A stretch of 20,662 nucleotides of DNA from Minisyncoccota bacterium (GTDB lineage: Bacteria; Patescibacteriota; Minisyncoccia; Phycocordibacterales; Phycocordibacteraceae): contig JAQUAU010000012.1 in the NCBI GenBank assembly GCA_028687085.1, forward strand, positions 1-20,662, in the 5' to 3' direction. Position 1 is the first letter of the stretch, and each line of letters starts with the position of its first letter. Positions 1-7,300 of this stretch are shown here, piece after piece. The notes under the pieces were generated by a model. That model did no database searches. It was not told the origin of the DNA and worked only from the letters and a program-made list of their open reading frames with translations. A program made the position numbers and the translations under genes.

Positions 1-1
1 C

Positions 2-82
2 GATGTGCTCGCGGGCTATCTCCTCGGCGGTGCATGGATCTTCATCGGCATTCGTGCGCAAGCGTTTTTCTCTCGCCCCTAA
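2..82 (+). CDS. C-terminal end of a PAP2-family phosphatase (partial)
   Basis: An open frame enters from the left edge and stops with TAA at 80-82. Its 26 visible residues begin DVLAGYLLGG and end in a short hydrophobic stretch and a basic tail. In PAP2 (type 2 phosphatidic acid phosphatase) proteins the last catalytic motif has the form H-x-x-S-D-V-x-x-G followed by a membrane helix, and this fragment matches the part after the catalytic His. Such enzymes dephosphorylate lipid phosphates or undecaprenyl pyrophosphate at the membrane. Only the tail is visible and the His lies outside the window, so the assignment rests on a short motif. Confidence 0.5.
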   Translation, partial: DVLAGYLLGGAWIFIGIRAQAFFSRP

Positions 83-88
83 ACCGTG

Positions 89-94
89 TAAAAT
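89..94 (+). promoter_or_regulatory. -10 box TAAAAT, leaderless-type promoter of the GH18 gene
   Basis: TAAAAT is followed by exactly 6 nt and then the GTG start at 101, so transcription would begin at or next to the start codon. No Shine-Dalgarno sequence is present. The same spacing recurs before several other genes in the window, which raises its credibility. No clear -35 box is seen. Confidence 0.4.
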
Positions 95-100
95 ACGTTC

Positions 101-1333
101 GTGCCTCTTTCTACAAAAATCTTTTTCGTAGGCGCACTCCTACTCATAAGTGCGCCGCTTGAAGTGCATGCCGCGATAAAAGCCGCTCCGCTTGAAGTCT
201 CTGGCTGGCTCCCCTACTGGCGCGTCGCCACCAGCACGGCAGACGTTCTCCCGCACCTTTCTTCGCTCACGTCCGTCATGCCCTTCGGCTACACCGTCCG
301 AAACGACGGAACGCTCTTCGACGCCTACGGCCTCGGTTCACCGACCTCCTCGACCTCCCCGCTCGCGCTCGCACTCATCACTGCCGCAAAGGCCGCGAAG
401 GTGCGCGTCGTCCCGACCGTCATGTGGAGCAATGGCGCCGCCATCCACGCGACCCTCTCTAACAAGGCGAAGCGCATCGCGCTTGAGGACCGCATCGCTG
501 CGCTCGCGAAGAGTCAGGGCTTCGACGGCATCGATATCGACTTTGAGGGCAAGCAGGCAAAGACGAAGCCCTACTTCTCGCTCTTTCTCGAAGGGCTCTA
601 TCGCCGCATGGGTAAGAAGTTCGTTTATTGCGCGATTGAGGCGCGCACACCCCTCTCCTCTCGCTACGACGGCACACCGCCTCCTGACGCGACCACATAC
701 GCAAACGACTTCGTCGCCATCAACAAGTACTGCGACCGCGTCGAGCTCATGGTCTACGATCAGCAGACCGTCGACGTGCGGTTAAACAAAGCCGCGAACG
801 GCGCGCCCTATATCCCCGTTTCTGATGTGCAGTGGGTCGAAAAGGTCGTCAATCTGGCCGCCAAGACTATCTCGAAGAAAAAGCTCATGATCGGCGTCGC
901 AACCTACGGCTACGAATGGGAGGTGACGCCGCTCTCAGAGTCCGGCTACCGCTATGACCTGCAATGGGCCTTCAACCCGCGCTACGCACTCGAGCTCGCA
1001 GCGAGCCTCGGCATCACCCCAGTGCGAAACTCGGCCGGCGAGATGAGCTTTCTGTACACACCCACGACGACGCCGATGGAAGGGCGCGAGGCCGTCCCGC
1101 CCCAAAACAGCCAGCCGGTAGCGACGACAGCAATCTCCTACGAGGGGGCCTTCGCCGGAGTGACGCGACTCGACCCGCCACCGCCTCAGAACATCCTCTG
1201 GTGGAGCGATGCTCAGGCGATTGCTGACAAGATAGCACTCGCCAAGAAGCTCGGTGTGCGCGGCGTCGCCATCTTTAAGCTCGATGGCGGTGAGGATCAA
1301 GCGCTCTGGAATCTCTTTCCTAAGCGGCCATAA
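101..1333 (+). CDS. Secreted GH18-like glycosidase (YaaH/chitinase-fold)
   Basis: A 410-residue protein with an N-terminal hydrophobic signal segment (about residues 5-24, ending VHA-A). The GH18 catalytic signature is clear: FDGIDIDFEG at residues 141-150, with Glu149 as the expected proton donor and the D-x-D-x-E spacing intact. A downstream MVYDQ motif (217-221) matches the substrate-binding Tyr/Asp region, and the C-terminal part (about 365-405, GVRGVAIFKLDGGED) resembles the last barrel strand of YaaH-type spore-germination and cortical-fragment-lytic glycosidases. These usually cleave beta-1,4-linked GlcNAc polymers such as peptidoglycan or chitin. I infer an exported or membrane-tethered wall-active enzyme; the substrate is not determined. 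The GTG start at 101 is chosen because it gives the full signal peptide and sits 6 nt after a -10 box. The gene follows the PAP2 fragment by 18 nt. Confidence 0.85.
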   Translation: MPLSTKIFFVGALLLISAPLEVHAAIKAAPLEVSGWLPYWRVATSTADVLPHLSSLTSVMPFGYTVRNDGTLFDAYGLGSPTSSTSPLALALITAAKAAKVRVVPTVMWSNGAAIHATLSNKAKRIALEDRIAALAKSQGFDGIDIDFEGKQAKTKPYFSLFLEGLYRRMGKKFVYCAIEARTPLSSRYDGTPPPDATTYANDFVAINKYCDRVELMVYDQQTVDVRLNKAANGAPYIPVSDVQWVEKVVNLAAKTISKKKLMIGVATYGYEWEVTPLSESGYRYDLQWAFNPRYALELAASLGITPVRNSAGEMSFLYTPTTTPMEGREAVPPQNSQPVATTAISYEGAFAGVTRLDPPPPQNILWWSDAQAIADKIALAKKLGVRGVAIFKLDGGEDQALWNLFPKRP

Positions 1334-1353
1334 TACCCGAGACCGTCGAGCAG

Positions 1354-1382
1354 TTGACAGAAAAGAGCAGGTCTGCTACTCT
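1354..1382 (+). promoter_or_regulatory. Sigma70-type promoter of the cold-shock gene
   Basis: TTGACA at 1354-1359, a 17-nt spacer and TACTCT at 1377-1382 make a near-consensus promoter. Transcription from about 1389 would give a leader of roughly 98 nt before the ATG at 1487. That is unlike most genes here, which seem leaderless, but is common for cold-shock genes whose leaders fold in a temperature-dependent way. Confidence 0.7.
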
Positions 1383-1486
1383 TATGACTATCAACCAGCG
1401 GCTTAATCCAGAGAAGTGGGATCGAGCTTCTAATTTTCGCTACTGATTTGATACCTTAGTCACACAACCAAACTACTCAAAGCAGT

Positions 1487-1696
1487 ATGCAAAACGGTAC
1501 AGTAATCAAGAAGAACGACAAGGGTTTCGGCTTCATCAAGGTTGATGGAGCAGAGGCCGGCGCCAAGGACCTCTTCTTCCATTCCAACGAGCTCCAGAAC
1601 GTTTCGTTCGACGAGCTCCAGGAGGGAGACAAGGTCTCGTTTGAGATCGGCGACAGCCCGAAGGGCCCGAACGCTCTCAACGTCAGCAAGATCTAA
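1487..1696 (+). CDS. Cold-shock domain protein (CspA family)
   Basis: A 69-residue protein, the usual length of a single cold-shock domain (five-stranded OB-fold). RNP1 is KGFGFI (residues 12-17) and RNP2 is DLFFH (28-32), the two aromatic motifs that bind single-stranded RNA or DNA. The N-terminal GTVIKKNDKG and C-terminal GPNALNVSKI are typical. These proteins melt RNA secondary structure and act as RNA chaperones in the cytoplasm. RNP2 has FF in place of the common VFVH form, a variant also seen in other families. The gene is monocistronic, with its own promoter at 1354-1382 and a strong terminator 14 nt after the stop. The symbol csp would be generic, so none is given. Confidence 0.95.
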   Translation: MQNGTVIKKNDKGFGFIKVDGAEAGAKDLFFHSNELQNVSFDELQEGDKVSFEIGDSPKGPNALNVSKI

Positions 1697-1710
1697 CTCA
1701 CGTTAGGTTG

Positions 1711-1756
1711 CGCAAAATAAAAACGCCCCGCAAAAGCGGGGCGTTTTTATTTTGCG
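1711..1756. terminator. Bidirectional intrinsic terminator
   Basis: A perfect 21-bp stem (1711-1731 with 1736-1756) closed by an AAAA loop. The GC-rich core GCCCCGC/GCGGGGC is flanked by A-rich and T-rich arms, so a U-tract follows the GC core in either direction. It lies between the convergent cold-shock gene (+) and SET gene (-) and can end both transcripts. Confidence 0.95.
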
Positions 1757-1798
1757 TGATGCTTCACACTACTTCGCTCTTCGCTGACTCAGAGCTTC

Positions 1799-2194
1799 TT
1801 AGTGCGCAGCACACCGGCAGCCATGCGGCTTGATATGCTCATCAAAATATTCTTCGCCGTAGTCGTAGGTGAACTCCTCGCCCGGTTTGATAGGCTTGAT
1901 TGCGTCGATGTAAATGCGTCCGCGCTCTATCTCCGGTTCGCAGTTGGGCGTGCAGGAGTGGTTGATATAGCGTGCGATGTTCGCGCGTGTCGTGCCGTCG
2001 ATGGTCTTTCGGCTGTTCACCTCAAAGAGATACTTGCTTCGACTAGTATATTCTTCAGCGGTCGAGAGCGTCCGGCCGAAGTATTCGATGATGCGCTCCC
2101 CTTTTTTATACGCGCGCGTCGCAAAGAGCCCGAGCCCAGCGCTCGATCTCCCCACCCGAACGCCGTCGGGACATGTTGGTTTCTTCGCTTTCAT
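1799..2194 (-). CDS. SET-domain protein (lysine methyltransferase-like)
   Basis: A 131-residue protein that is almost only a SET domain. Visible motifs are GLGLFA (20-25, S-adenosylmethionine-binding loop), RYINHSCTPNC (75-85, the pseudoknot N-H-S-C motif) and GEEFTYDYG (105-113, with catalytic-type Tyr112). A shortened post-SET-like tail GCRC follows (125-128). SET enzymes transfer a methyl group from S-adenosylmethionine to protein lysines; bacterial members methylate chromatin-like or ribosomal proteins, or unknown targets. All core motifs are intact, so activity is likely, but the substrate cannot be told. It starts 20 nt from the divergent CofE-like gene and shares overlapping -10 sequences with it. 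It ends against the 1711-1756 terminator. Confidence 0.9.
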   Translation of the reverse strand: MKAKKPTCPDGVRVGRSSAGLGLFATRAYKKGERIIEYFGRTLSTAEEYTSRSKYLFEVNSRKTIDGTTRANIARYINHSCTPNCEPEIERGRIYIDAIKPIKPGEEFTYDYGEEYFDEHIKPHGCRCAAH

Positions 2195-2199
2195 ACCGT

Positions 2200-2206
2200 T
2201 ATACTA
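2200..2206. promoter_or_regulatory. Overlapping divergent -10 boxes (SET gene and CofE-like gene)
   Basis: On the + strand TATACT (2200-2205) precedes the ATG at 2215 by 9 nt. On the - strand TAGTAT (2206-2201) precedes the SET ATG (2194) by exactly 6 nt. The two hexamers use the same five base pairs, so polymerase could occupy only one direction at a time. Both transcripts would be nearly leaderless. Confidence 0.5.
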
Positions 2207-2214
2207 GGTATATC

Positions 2215-2934
2215 ATGTCTTCCGATCTTGTGCCAAATGCCGGAAAGAATCTCGACGCCGTCGCACTCGGGACACGCTACCTGCGCCTACCGATACAGAC
2301 ACGGCTCATTACACCAGGCGACGACCTTGTTGCGCTCCTCGAAGAATACGCACGACCGCATTTGCAAGCAGGCGACCTGCTCTTCATCTCAGAAAAAGTC
2401 GTCTGTGTGTGTCAGAATCGTATCGTCCGCGCCGACCAGGTGACAACCTCCTGGCTCGCGCGCTTACTCTCAAAGCGGGTTAAGAATTATGCCGGCACGC
2501 CGCAATTTCGCGGCCTCGGTCACGGCACCGCACCGGCGATGCAGCTCTTGATTGAAGAAGCAGGGATTCTCAGGACGCTTTTTGCCGCCGCTATATCGGC
2601 GATAACACGCCCCCTCGGCATCAAGGGCGCCTTTTATTACCTCGTCGGCAAGCAGGCCAAGTCTATCGACTGCCCCATGTCGTGGACGATAGAAGAGTTC
2701 AAAGAGTACGCAAAGAAGGCGCCCCATGATCCAAACGGCGTTGCGCGCTCGCTCAAGAAGCACTTTGGCGCAGAGACGGTTATTGTCGACGCCAACTACC
2801 GCGGCGCTTTCTCACTCGGCAAATCTACCTCCTCTATTTCAGAAAAATTCATCCGCGAAGTGCTCCGCGACAACCCGGCTGGTCAAGACAGCGAGATGAC
2901 CCCCTTCTTCATCATCCGCAAAGCCTCTTCTTAG
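2215..2934 (+). CDS. Coenzyme F420-0:L-glutamate ligase-like protein (CofE family)
   Basis: A 239-residue protein. The N-terminal part (about 20-75: TRLITPGDDL, then GDLLFISEKVV) matches the CofE/FbiB ligase fold, in which the SEK(V/I) segment and following residues form the nucleotide and metal site. The C-terminal part holds VDANYRGAFSLG (191-202), like the conserved late CofE motif. True CofE adds gamma-linked glutamates to the deazaflavin F420-0 using GTP. No other F420 gene is in this window and the group suspected here is not known for F420, so a different amide-ligase substrate is quite possible. I start at 2215, not the in-frame ATG at 2173, because the longer form would run into the SET coding region and its promoter; TATACT lies 9 nt upstream of 2215. 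Confidence 0.75.
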   Translation: MSSDLVPNAGKNLDAVALGTRYLRLPIQTRLITPGDDLVALLEEYARPHLQAGDLLFISEKVVCVCQNRIVRADQVTTSWLARLLSKRVKNYAGTPQFRGLGHGTAPAMQLLIEEAGILRTLFAAAISAITRPLGIKGAFYYLVGKQAKSIDCPMSWTIEEFKEYAKKAPHDPNGVARSLKKHFGAETVIVDANYRGAFSLGKSTSSISEKFIREVLRDNPAGQDSEMTPFFIIRKASS

Positions 2935-2982
2935 CAAGGCCTTGCCTTGCTATATCCATGTAGGACCTCGGAGGTCCTACAT
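2932..2982. terminator. Two tandem perfect hairpins between convergent genes
   Basis: Hairpin 1 has 9-bp arms (2932-2940 with 2944-2952, loop CTT) and includes the TAG stop of the CofE-like gene. Hairpin 2 has 11-bp arms (2958-2968 with 2972-2982, loop CGG) and reaches the stop codon of the convergent gene. No strong T-tract follows either, so they may be factor-assisted terminators, 3'-end protectors or a dispersed palindromic repeat. Confidence 0.55.
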
Positions 2983-3635
2983 TAGGTGCGGGGATCAGAT
3001 TTCGGCCATTCGATAGGCGTACCGGCGGCGAGCTCCATATCGTCGGCCTTACGCACATGGCGCCAGTTCCCTTTCGGTACAATGAAATAGTGCTTGCGCC
3101 GAGCGAGCGCGTCGGCGACCTCCCACAGGTCTTTTTCTGCTATCAGCCACTCGGTGCCGAATTGCGCGAGATTGAGCGGTTTAGAGTAGCACTCGAGCGT
3201 CTTTTCTCGCGTCTCGTTTATAAACCACTCGTGAAAGTAAGAGAGCGCGAGTTCGCGCGGTGTACGATACACCGGGTCGCGAAAACGGAGCACGGCGTGA
3301 TTCGTCTTGCCGATGGCGCCATAGCGTCCTCCGCGCTTATAGAGCGTGACGACATGGTCGACGTCGCCCTTTCCCATCCTCGACGAGAGATTCATGATGA
3401 GGGGCGGCTCGCCGGCTATCCAGAGCGCGGCGGCGGCGAGGAGCGCTCCCTCGATGCAGTGCGCCTTGCCTGCCTTAAGCACGCGGGAGGGTGAAGCGTG
3501 CGTGTCGCCGCCCTTCTCGTGGTTGAAAGCGAACGTGTCGAGAAAGTCCTGGATCTTGATCGGTGTGGTGAGACGCGCGAGCGTCGCATACTCCACCCGG
3601 GTGAACCCCGACTCCTCTCGCGTCAGTTTCTTCAT
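2982..3635 (-). CDS. Transglutaminase/papain-fold-like protein
   Basis: A 217-residue protein without signal peptide. A possible catalytic triad can be read in order: Cys60 in GKAHCIEGALL, His94 in DVDHVVTLYK and Asp120 in FRDPVYRTP, spaced as in the transglutaminase-like superfamily (Cys at a helix start, His and Asp on following strands). Members act as proteases, amidases or transglutaminases; I cannot name a substrate. An in-frame ATG at 3674 would add 13 residues, but that stretch lies inside the upstream terminator. The ATG at 3635 instead follows a TATCCT -10 box by 7 nt, so 3635 is preferred. It lies downstream of the 3D-domain gene on the same strand but is insulated from it by the 3655-3691 terminator. 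Confidence 0.65.
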   Translation of the reverse strand: MKKLTREESGFTRVEYATLARLTTPIKIQDFLDTFAFNHEKGGDTHASPSRVLKAGKAHCIEGALLAAAALWIAGEPPLIMNLSSRMGKGDVDHVVTLYKRGGRYGAIGKTNHAVLRFRDPVYRTPRELALSYFHEWFINETREKTLECYSKPLNLAQFGTEWLIAEKDLWEVADALARRKHYFIVPKGNWRHVRKADDMELAAGTPIEWPKSDPRT

Positions 3636-3642
3636 GCTGGTA

Positions 3643-3648
3643 AGGATA
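3643..3648 (-). promoter_or_regulatory. -10 box TATCCT of the transglutaminase-like gene
   Basis: On the - strand TATCCT is followed by 7 nt (taccagc) and then the ATG at 3635, consistent with leaderless initiation. It lies directly after the terminator of the upstream gene, leaving little room for a -35 box outside the hairpin. Confidence 0.4.
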
Positions 3649-3654
3649 GCAGAT

Positions 3655-3691
3655 AGAAAAACGCCGCGCCCCAAGGGCGCGGCGTTTTTCT
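3655..3691 (-). terminator. Intrinsic terminator of the 3D-domain gene
   Basis: A perfect 17-bp stem (3655-3671 with 3675-3691) with a CAA loop and a GC core of 10 bp flanked by A5/T5. Read on the - strand the stem ends in a T-rich arm, 12 nt after the stop codon of the 3D-domain gene. The A/T flanks make it potentially bidirectional. Confidence 0.9.
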
Positions 3692-3702
3692 ACTGGCTTT
3701 GG

Positions 3703-4239
3703 TTATTTGAGCGCGATGTCCGTATAGCCGTGTACAAACGCCGCGAGCTCGGCCTGCGACTTGGGGATGCGAGCAACGTTCACGTGTCCCACGACGCGGA
3801 TCGTCACGCCCTTACAGATGCCGAACACCTGAGCAGCATTCTTCATGCCCTTGTCGGCCGTGCGGTACTCCCTCTTTGTACCGAAGAGAATATCAACGCG
3901 ATTGGTATAGCGCGCATTCATCGTATCGGCGATAACACGGTATCCGATGCTGGATTCGACCGCGCTAAACCCGCAGTTATCGTTTGCGGCGGCAGGGCCG
4001 TCGAGTTCGATAATCGTACCGAACGGGAGCTCCTCGGCAAGGTCTTGGGAACGCGCCGCGACAATCTCCGGGTTTGAGTACGCGCCCGAGGCGGTCTCGA
4101 AGGGATTGCTGTCGGTCTGCTCCGGTACAGCGTTATAGGCGGTCATCGCCACGACGTAGCTCGGCGCGGCCGGCGCAAGCGGTGCGGCCTTCGCGCTGGA
4201 TAAAAGCAAAAACCCCATAAGGGCTGTAAGTGATACCAT
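3703..4239 (-). CDS. Secreted 3D-domain protein (double-psi beta-barrel)
   Basis: A 178-residue protein with an N-terminal signal peptide (about 1-18, ending AKA). The mature part matches the 3D domain, named for its conserved Asp residues: MTAYNAVPEQTDSNPFETASG at about 32-52, then FGTIIEL (73-79), and IADTMNARYTNRVDILF (103-119) with Asp105 and Asp116 at expected positions. The fold is shared with lytic transglycosylase MltA and RlpA and is usually found in exported cell-wall proteins (YuiC/YocH type). A role in peptidoglycan cleavage or binding is inferred. There is no separate wall-binding domain. It is preceded by a consensus promoter with a palindromic operator-like site and followed by a strong terminator, so it is a single-gene, regulated unit. 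Confidence 0.85.
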   Translation of the reverse strand: MVSLTALMGFLLLSSAKAAPLAPAAPSYVVAMTAYNAVPEQTDSNPFETASGAYSNPEIVAARSQDLAEELPFGTIIELDGPAAANDNCGFSAVESSIGYRVIADTMNARYTNRVDILFGTKREYRTADKGMKNAAQVFGICKGVTIRVVGHVNVARIPKSQAELAAFVHGYTDIALK

Positions 4240-4283
4240 TGGATGTGATTACCGAAATAGCCAGTAGCTACCTCGTTATTCCT

Positions 4284-4312
4284 ATACTAGCATATTGACA
4301 ATTTCTTGTCAA
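4284..4312 (-). promoter_or_regulatory. Sigma70-type promoter of the 3D-domain gene
   Basis: On the - strand TTGACA (4312-4307), a 17-nt spacer and TAGTAT (4289-4284). Transcription from about 4277 gives a leader of roughly 38 nt before the ATG at 4239. This is the best -35/-10 match in the window. Confidence 0.75.
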
Positions 4313-4315
4313 TAT
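4292..4315. promoter_or_regulatory. Operator-like 10-bp dyad over the -35 region
   Basis: A perfect inverted repeat with arms ATATTGACAA and TTGTCAATAT separated by TTTC. It covers the -35 box and most of the spacer of the 3D-gene promoter, where a repressor would block polymerase. The stop codon of the giant gene is 9 nt away, so the RNA could also form a weak 3' hairpin, but no T-tract follows. Confidence 0.55.
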
Positions 4316-4323
4316 ATCGTAGT

Positions 4324-7300
4324 CTAGAATTCTTTGAGGTTTGCAGGCACGTTTATCGTTACTGGTGTGGAGATATCAGCGCCATTCGTCTGACACGTGA
4401 TGGTATAGGTCTGCTGAGCGTTGACGTGGGTAATCGTGTGCGATCCAGAGACGGTCGGCCCCGGAAGAACGCCTGACGAGTAGCCGGAGCCCGTGACCGT
4501 ACAGCTGTTCACCTGGACGACATTCCATGAGATCGTGGCTGGGTCGCCGATCTTTGCGACGCGCGCCGGCGTCGCTCTGAAGGTCGTAATTTGCGGCTGC
4601 AGCACGGTTACCGATGCGATATTTGAAGTGGCTGTGCCGCCGGGGCCGGTGCACGTGAGCTGGTAATCCTGATTGCTGACAAGCGTCGGCGGCACGGTTG
4701 CGACACCGACCGCGTTTGAGGGCGCTCCGCCCGTTGAGAAGCCGGACCCTTCCCCGCCGACCGGATAGCAGGAATCTGCACCGACTGACGACCAGGAGAG
4801 CCGTGTGGACTGACCATTGTCGATCGTGGTCGGATTCGCCGTGAGGACGATATTTGACGGCCGGTACGCGTTACAACTGAGGGGATTGTCCGTGCCGTTA
4901 CTGCAGGATATCGAGCCGAGCGGACTGCCTGTTGTGTTGCCACCTGTTCCAGAACAGCCGCCCGTACACGCGGCACACACTGAGCCGTTATACCCCTGCC
5001 CGTCCGGACACTGCGTGCAGGTCGGCGGATTGTTCGTACCGTTTGCGCAACTGAGTGTAACCGTGTAGGTCGTCCAGCCCGAGATGCCTGCCGACGCCTT
5101 GCTATCAACCGCACGCGCCTTGAATATCTTCGTGCCGGTACTCGCCCAATTGTTGGCCTGGCTCTGTGTGGTGCCTGATGAGACCCATCCGGCCGGAAGC
5201 GTCTGGTCAACCGTGCCGTTATTGTCCCAATCAATCTCGTAGTGGAGCGAGTCGCCCTCAGGATCCGTCGAGGTGAAGGTATAGGTGTAACTGGTATTCG
5301 GTATGCCGGTAGTTGGCCCGGTGATAGTAGGCGCCGTCGGAGCCTGATTCGCGGCGACGGTGACTGTGGTCGCCCGCGACGCATCTGGCCCCACACCGTT
5401 ACTGCACGTGAGCGTGAAGGTCGTGGTGGTGAGCAGACTGCCGGTGCTCTTGCTCCCGCTCGCCGCAGGGGTAGCCGCTCCGATGCCGTTGTCGATGGAA
5501 CAAGAAATCGTCCCGCCTCCGGTGACGCCGCTCCAGTTGAGATTCGTGCTCGCTCCATTGACGATACTCGCTGAAGTCGGCGTGAAAGAACCGATAGCCA
5601 CATCAGTAAGACAAGCGCTCGCACCCGCGCTCCAGTGGGCGCCTGCGACGCACGCTGTGTTCACCGTAATCGCATTAGAAATCGCCGTTACCGAGGGGGC
5701 TGTCGTATTGCGGCACTGCACGTAATAGCCATAGGCCCCGATGCCGTTTGCCGACGCATAGACGATGGGACTGCTCGCCTGATATACCGTGAGCGGCGAC
5801 TGTGCATTATCCAATAAGCGGCATTCGGTCGCGCCGGAGTTTGTCGAGGGCGTATAGGCGAACGATACGTTCGTGTTCGGCGTCGTATTGTACGGCGTCG
5901 TCGCAGAAACTGAGACCGTGTAGGCGGTATATCCGGCCGTCACCGAGGCGTTTGCCGCAGGCATCGTGAAGCTGCATGCCCCGGTCCCACTGCACGACCC
6001 TCCTGACCAACCGTTGAAGAAGTATCCGGTCGGCGGCGTCTGTGAGAGCGACACAGCCGTTCCATAATTGACGGCTCCGGTCGTGGTGCGCGGCGTCCCG
6101 GTGATGGTCCCGCCATTTGACGTGATGGTGAGCGTGTAGGAGTTGGTGGAGCAGGTCGAACCGGCGTTCAGGCTCCACGCTCCGTTTGAGCAGGTGTAGG
6201 TTGCCGATCCACTGTAGCCCGTAGTTCCATTCGTCACCGTTGACGATTGGCTGGACAATTTCGCAACCGTCGAGCCGCTACAACTCGACCACGTTTGTGC
6301 CGCGGCCGGACAAGAACTGGCGCACGTAAAGCTTCCTGAGGGAGCAGTACTCCACGCACTGTTCGAGGTTTCTTTCGTATGTATCCACCAACTGTAGGTC
6401 GCACCGGGCGTTGTCGTAAATGTCTTCACGGTCCCGACAAAGCCGTCGTCCCAGGCCGGATATCCGAGATTTGCTCCGCCCGAGCTTGCTCGCGTGTAGA
6501 AGGTGGTGTATCCGCCGGGAGCCGTCCAGCTTATGGTGCCTGTTGAACCGTCGGCACTACAGGAGGCGCTCGCATTCGTCGGCGGCGGTGGATAACTTAT
6601 CGTGACAGCACGACTTACTGTACCGCCAGGGCCGCTGCACGAGAGCGTAAAGGTGTGCGTGTTGCCGGCAAATGAGGCAGTCCCCGAGCTACTGCCGCCG
6701 CCCACAGCAACTGCCGCTCCGTCGAGTGTGCAGGACGTCGTGTATGATGTGGCGCCCCACGAGAGTGTGTAGGGCCCGCCACCATACGTGATGCCGCTCG
6801 TCGAACCATCAGCTATCCCCCACGTGCTCCCAGAGATATAGAAAGACGGGACGATTGGAGCGTTGGCGGTAAATGTAGCGACACAGTTCTTCGCTGCGGT
6901 CATGGTCACCTGACCGCTTCCATTACAGTCCCCGCTCCAGCCCGTGAAGGTGGAGCCCGCACTAGCTGAGGCCGTAGCGGTTATAACCGAACCATACACA
7001 TAGGTGCCTGCGCCGCCGACCGTACCGGAGCCACTCGCCGAAACGGCGAGCGGATAGGTCGCGATATTGAAATTCGTGTCGAAGTTCACCCAGCCGGGGC
7101 TTTGCCAAATATTGTCATACACGAGGCCGGAAATGTCGTTGTCGATAATGGGAGATATGTAGGTCGGATCAAAGCGGACCACGAATGAGACGGTGCGCGT
7201 ATTGCCAGAATCGGAGACGGAACAAGAATCGAAATGGATATATGAATTTCCGTAACCTGGCTGTACGACAGCGTATCCGCCAGAACCTGAACAAGCATGA

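Noticed and set aside
1384..1446. 20-codon frame in the cold-shock leader (MTINQRLNPEK...)
   Set aside because: Its ATG lies between the -10 box and the predicted transcription start, it has no ribosome-binding site, and nothing supports translation.
2173..2214. Upstream ATG extending the CofE-like protein by 14 residues
   Set aside because: It would overlap the SET gene start and lie upstream of the best -10 box; the family does not need these residues.
3346..4077. 243-codon + strand frame across the transglutaminase-like and 3D genes
   Set aside because: It crosses a strong terminator and a promoter of the - strand genes and has no domain.
4608..5624. Long Arg/Ser-rich frame on the - strand inside the giant gene
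   Set aside because: It is an alternate frame of a GC-rich gene with repetitive codons; the composition is that of a shadow and no domain is visible.
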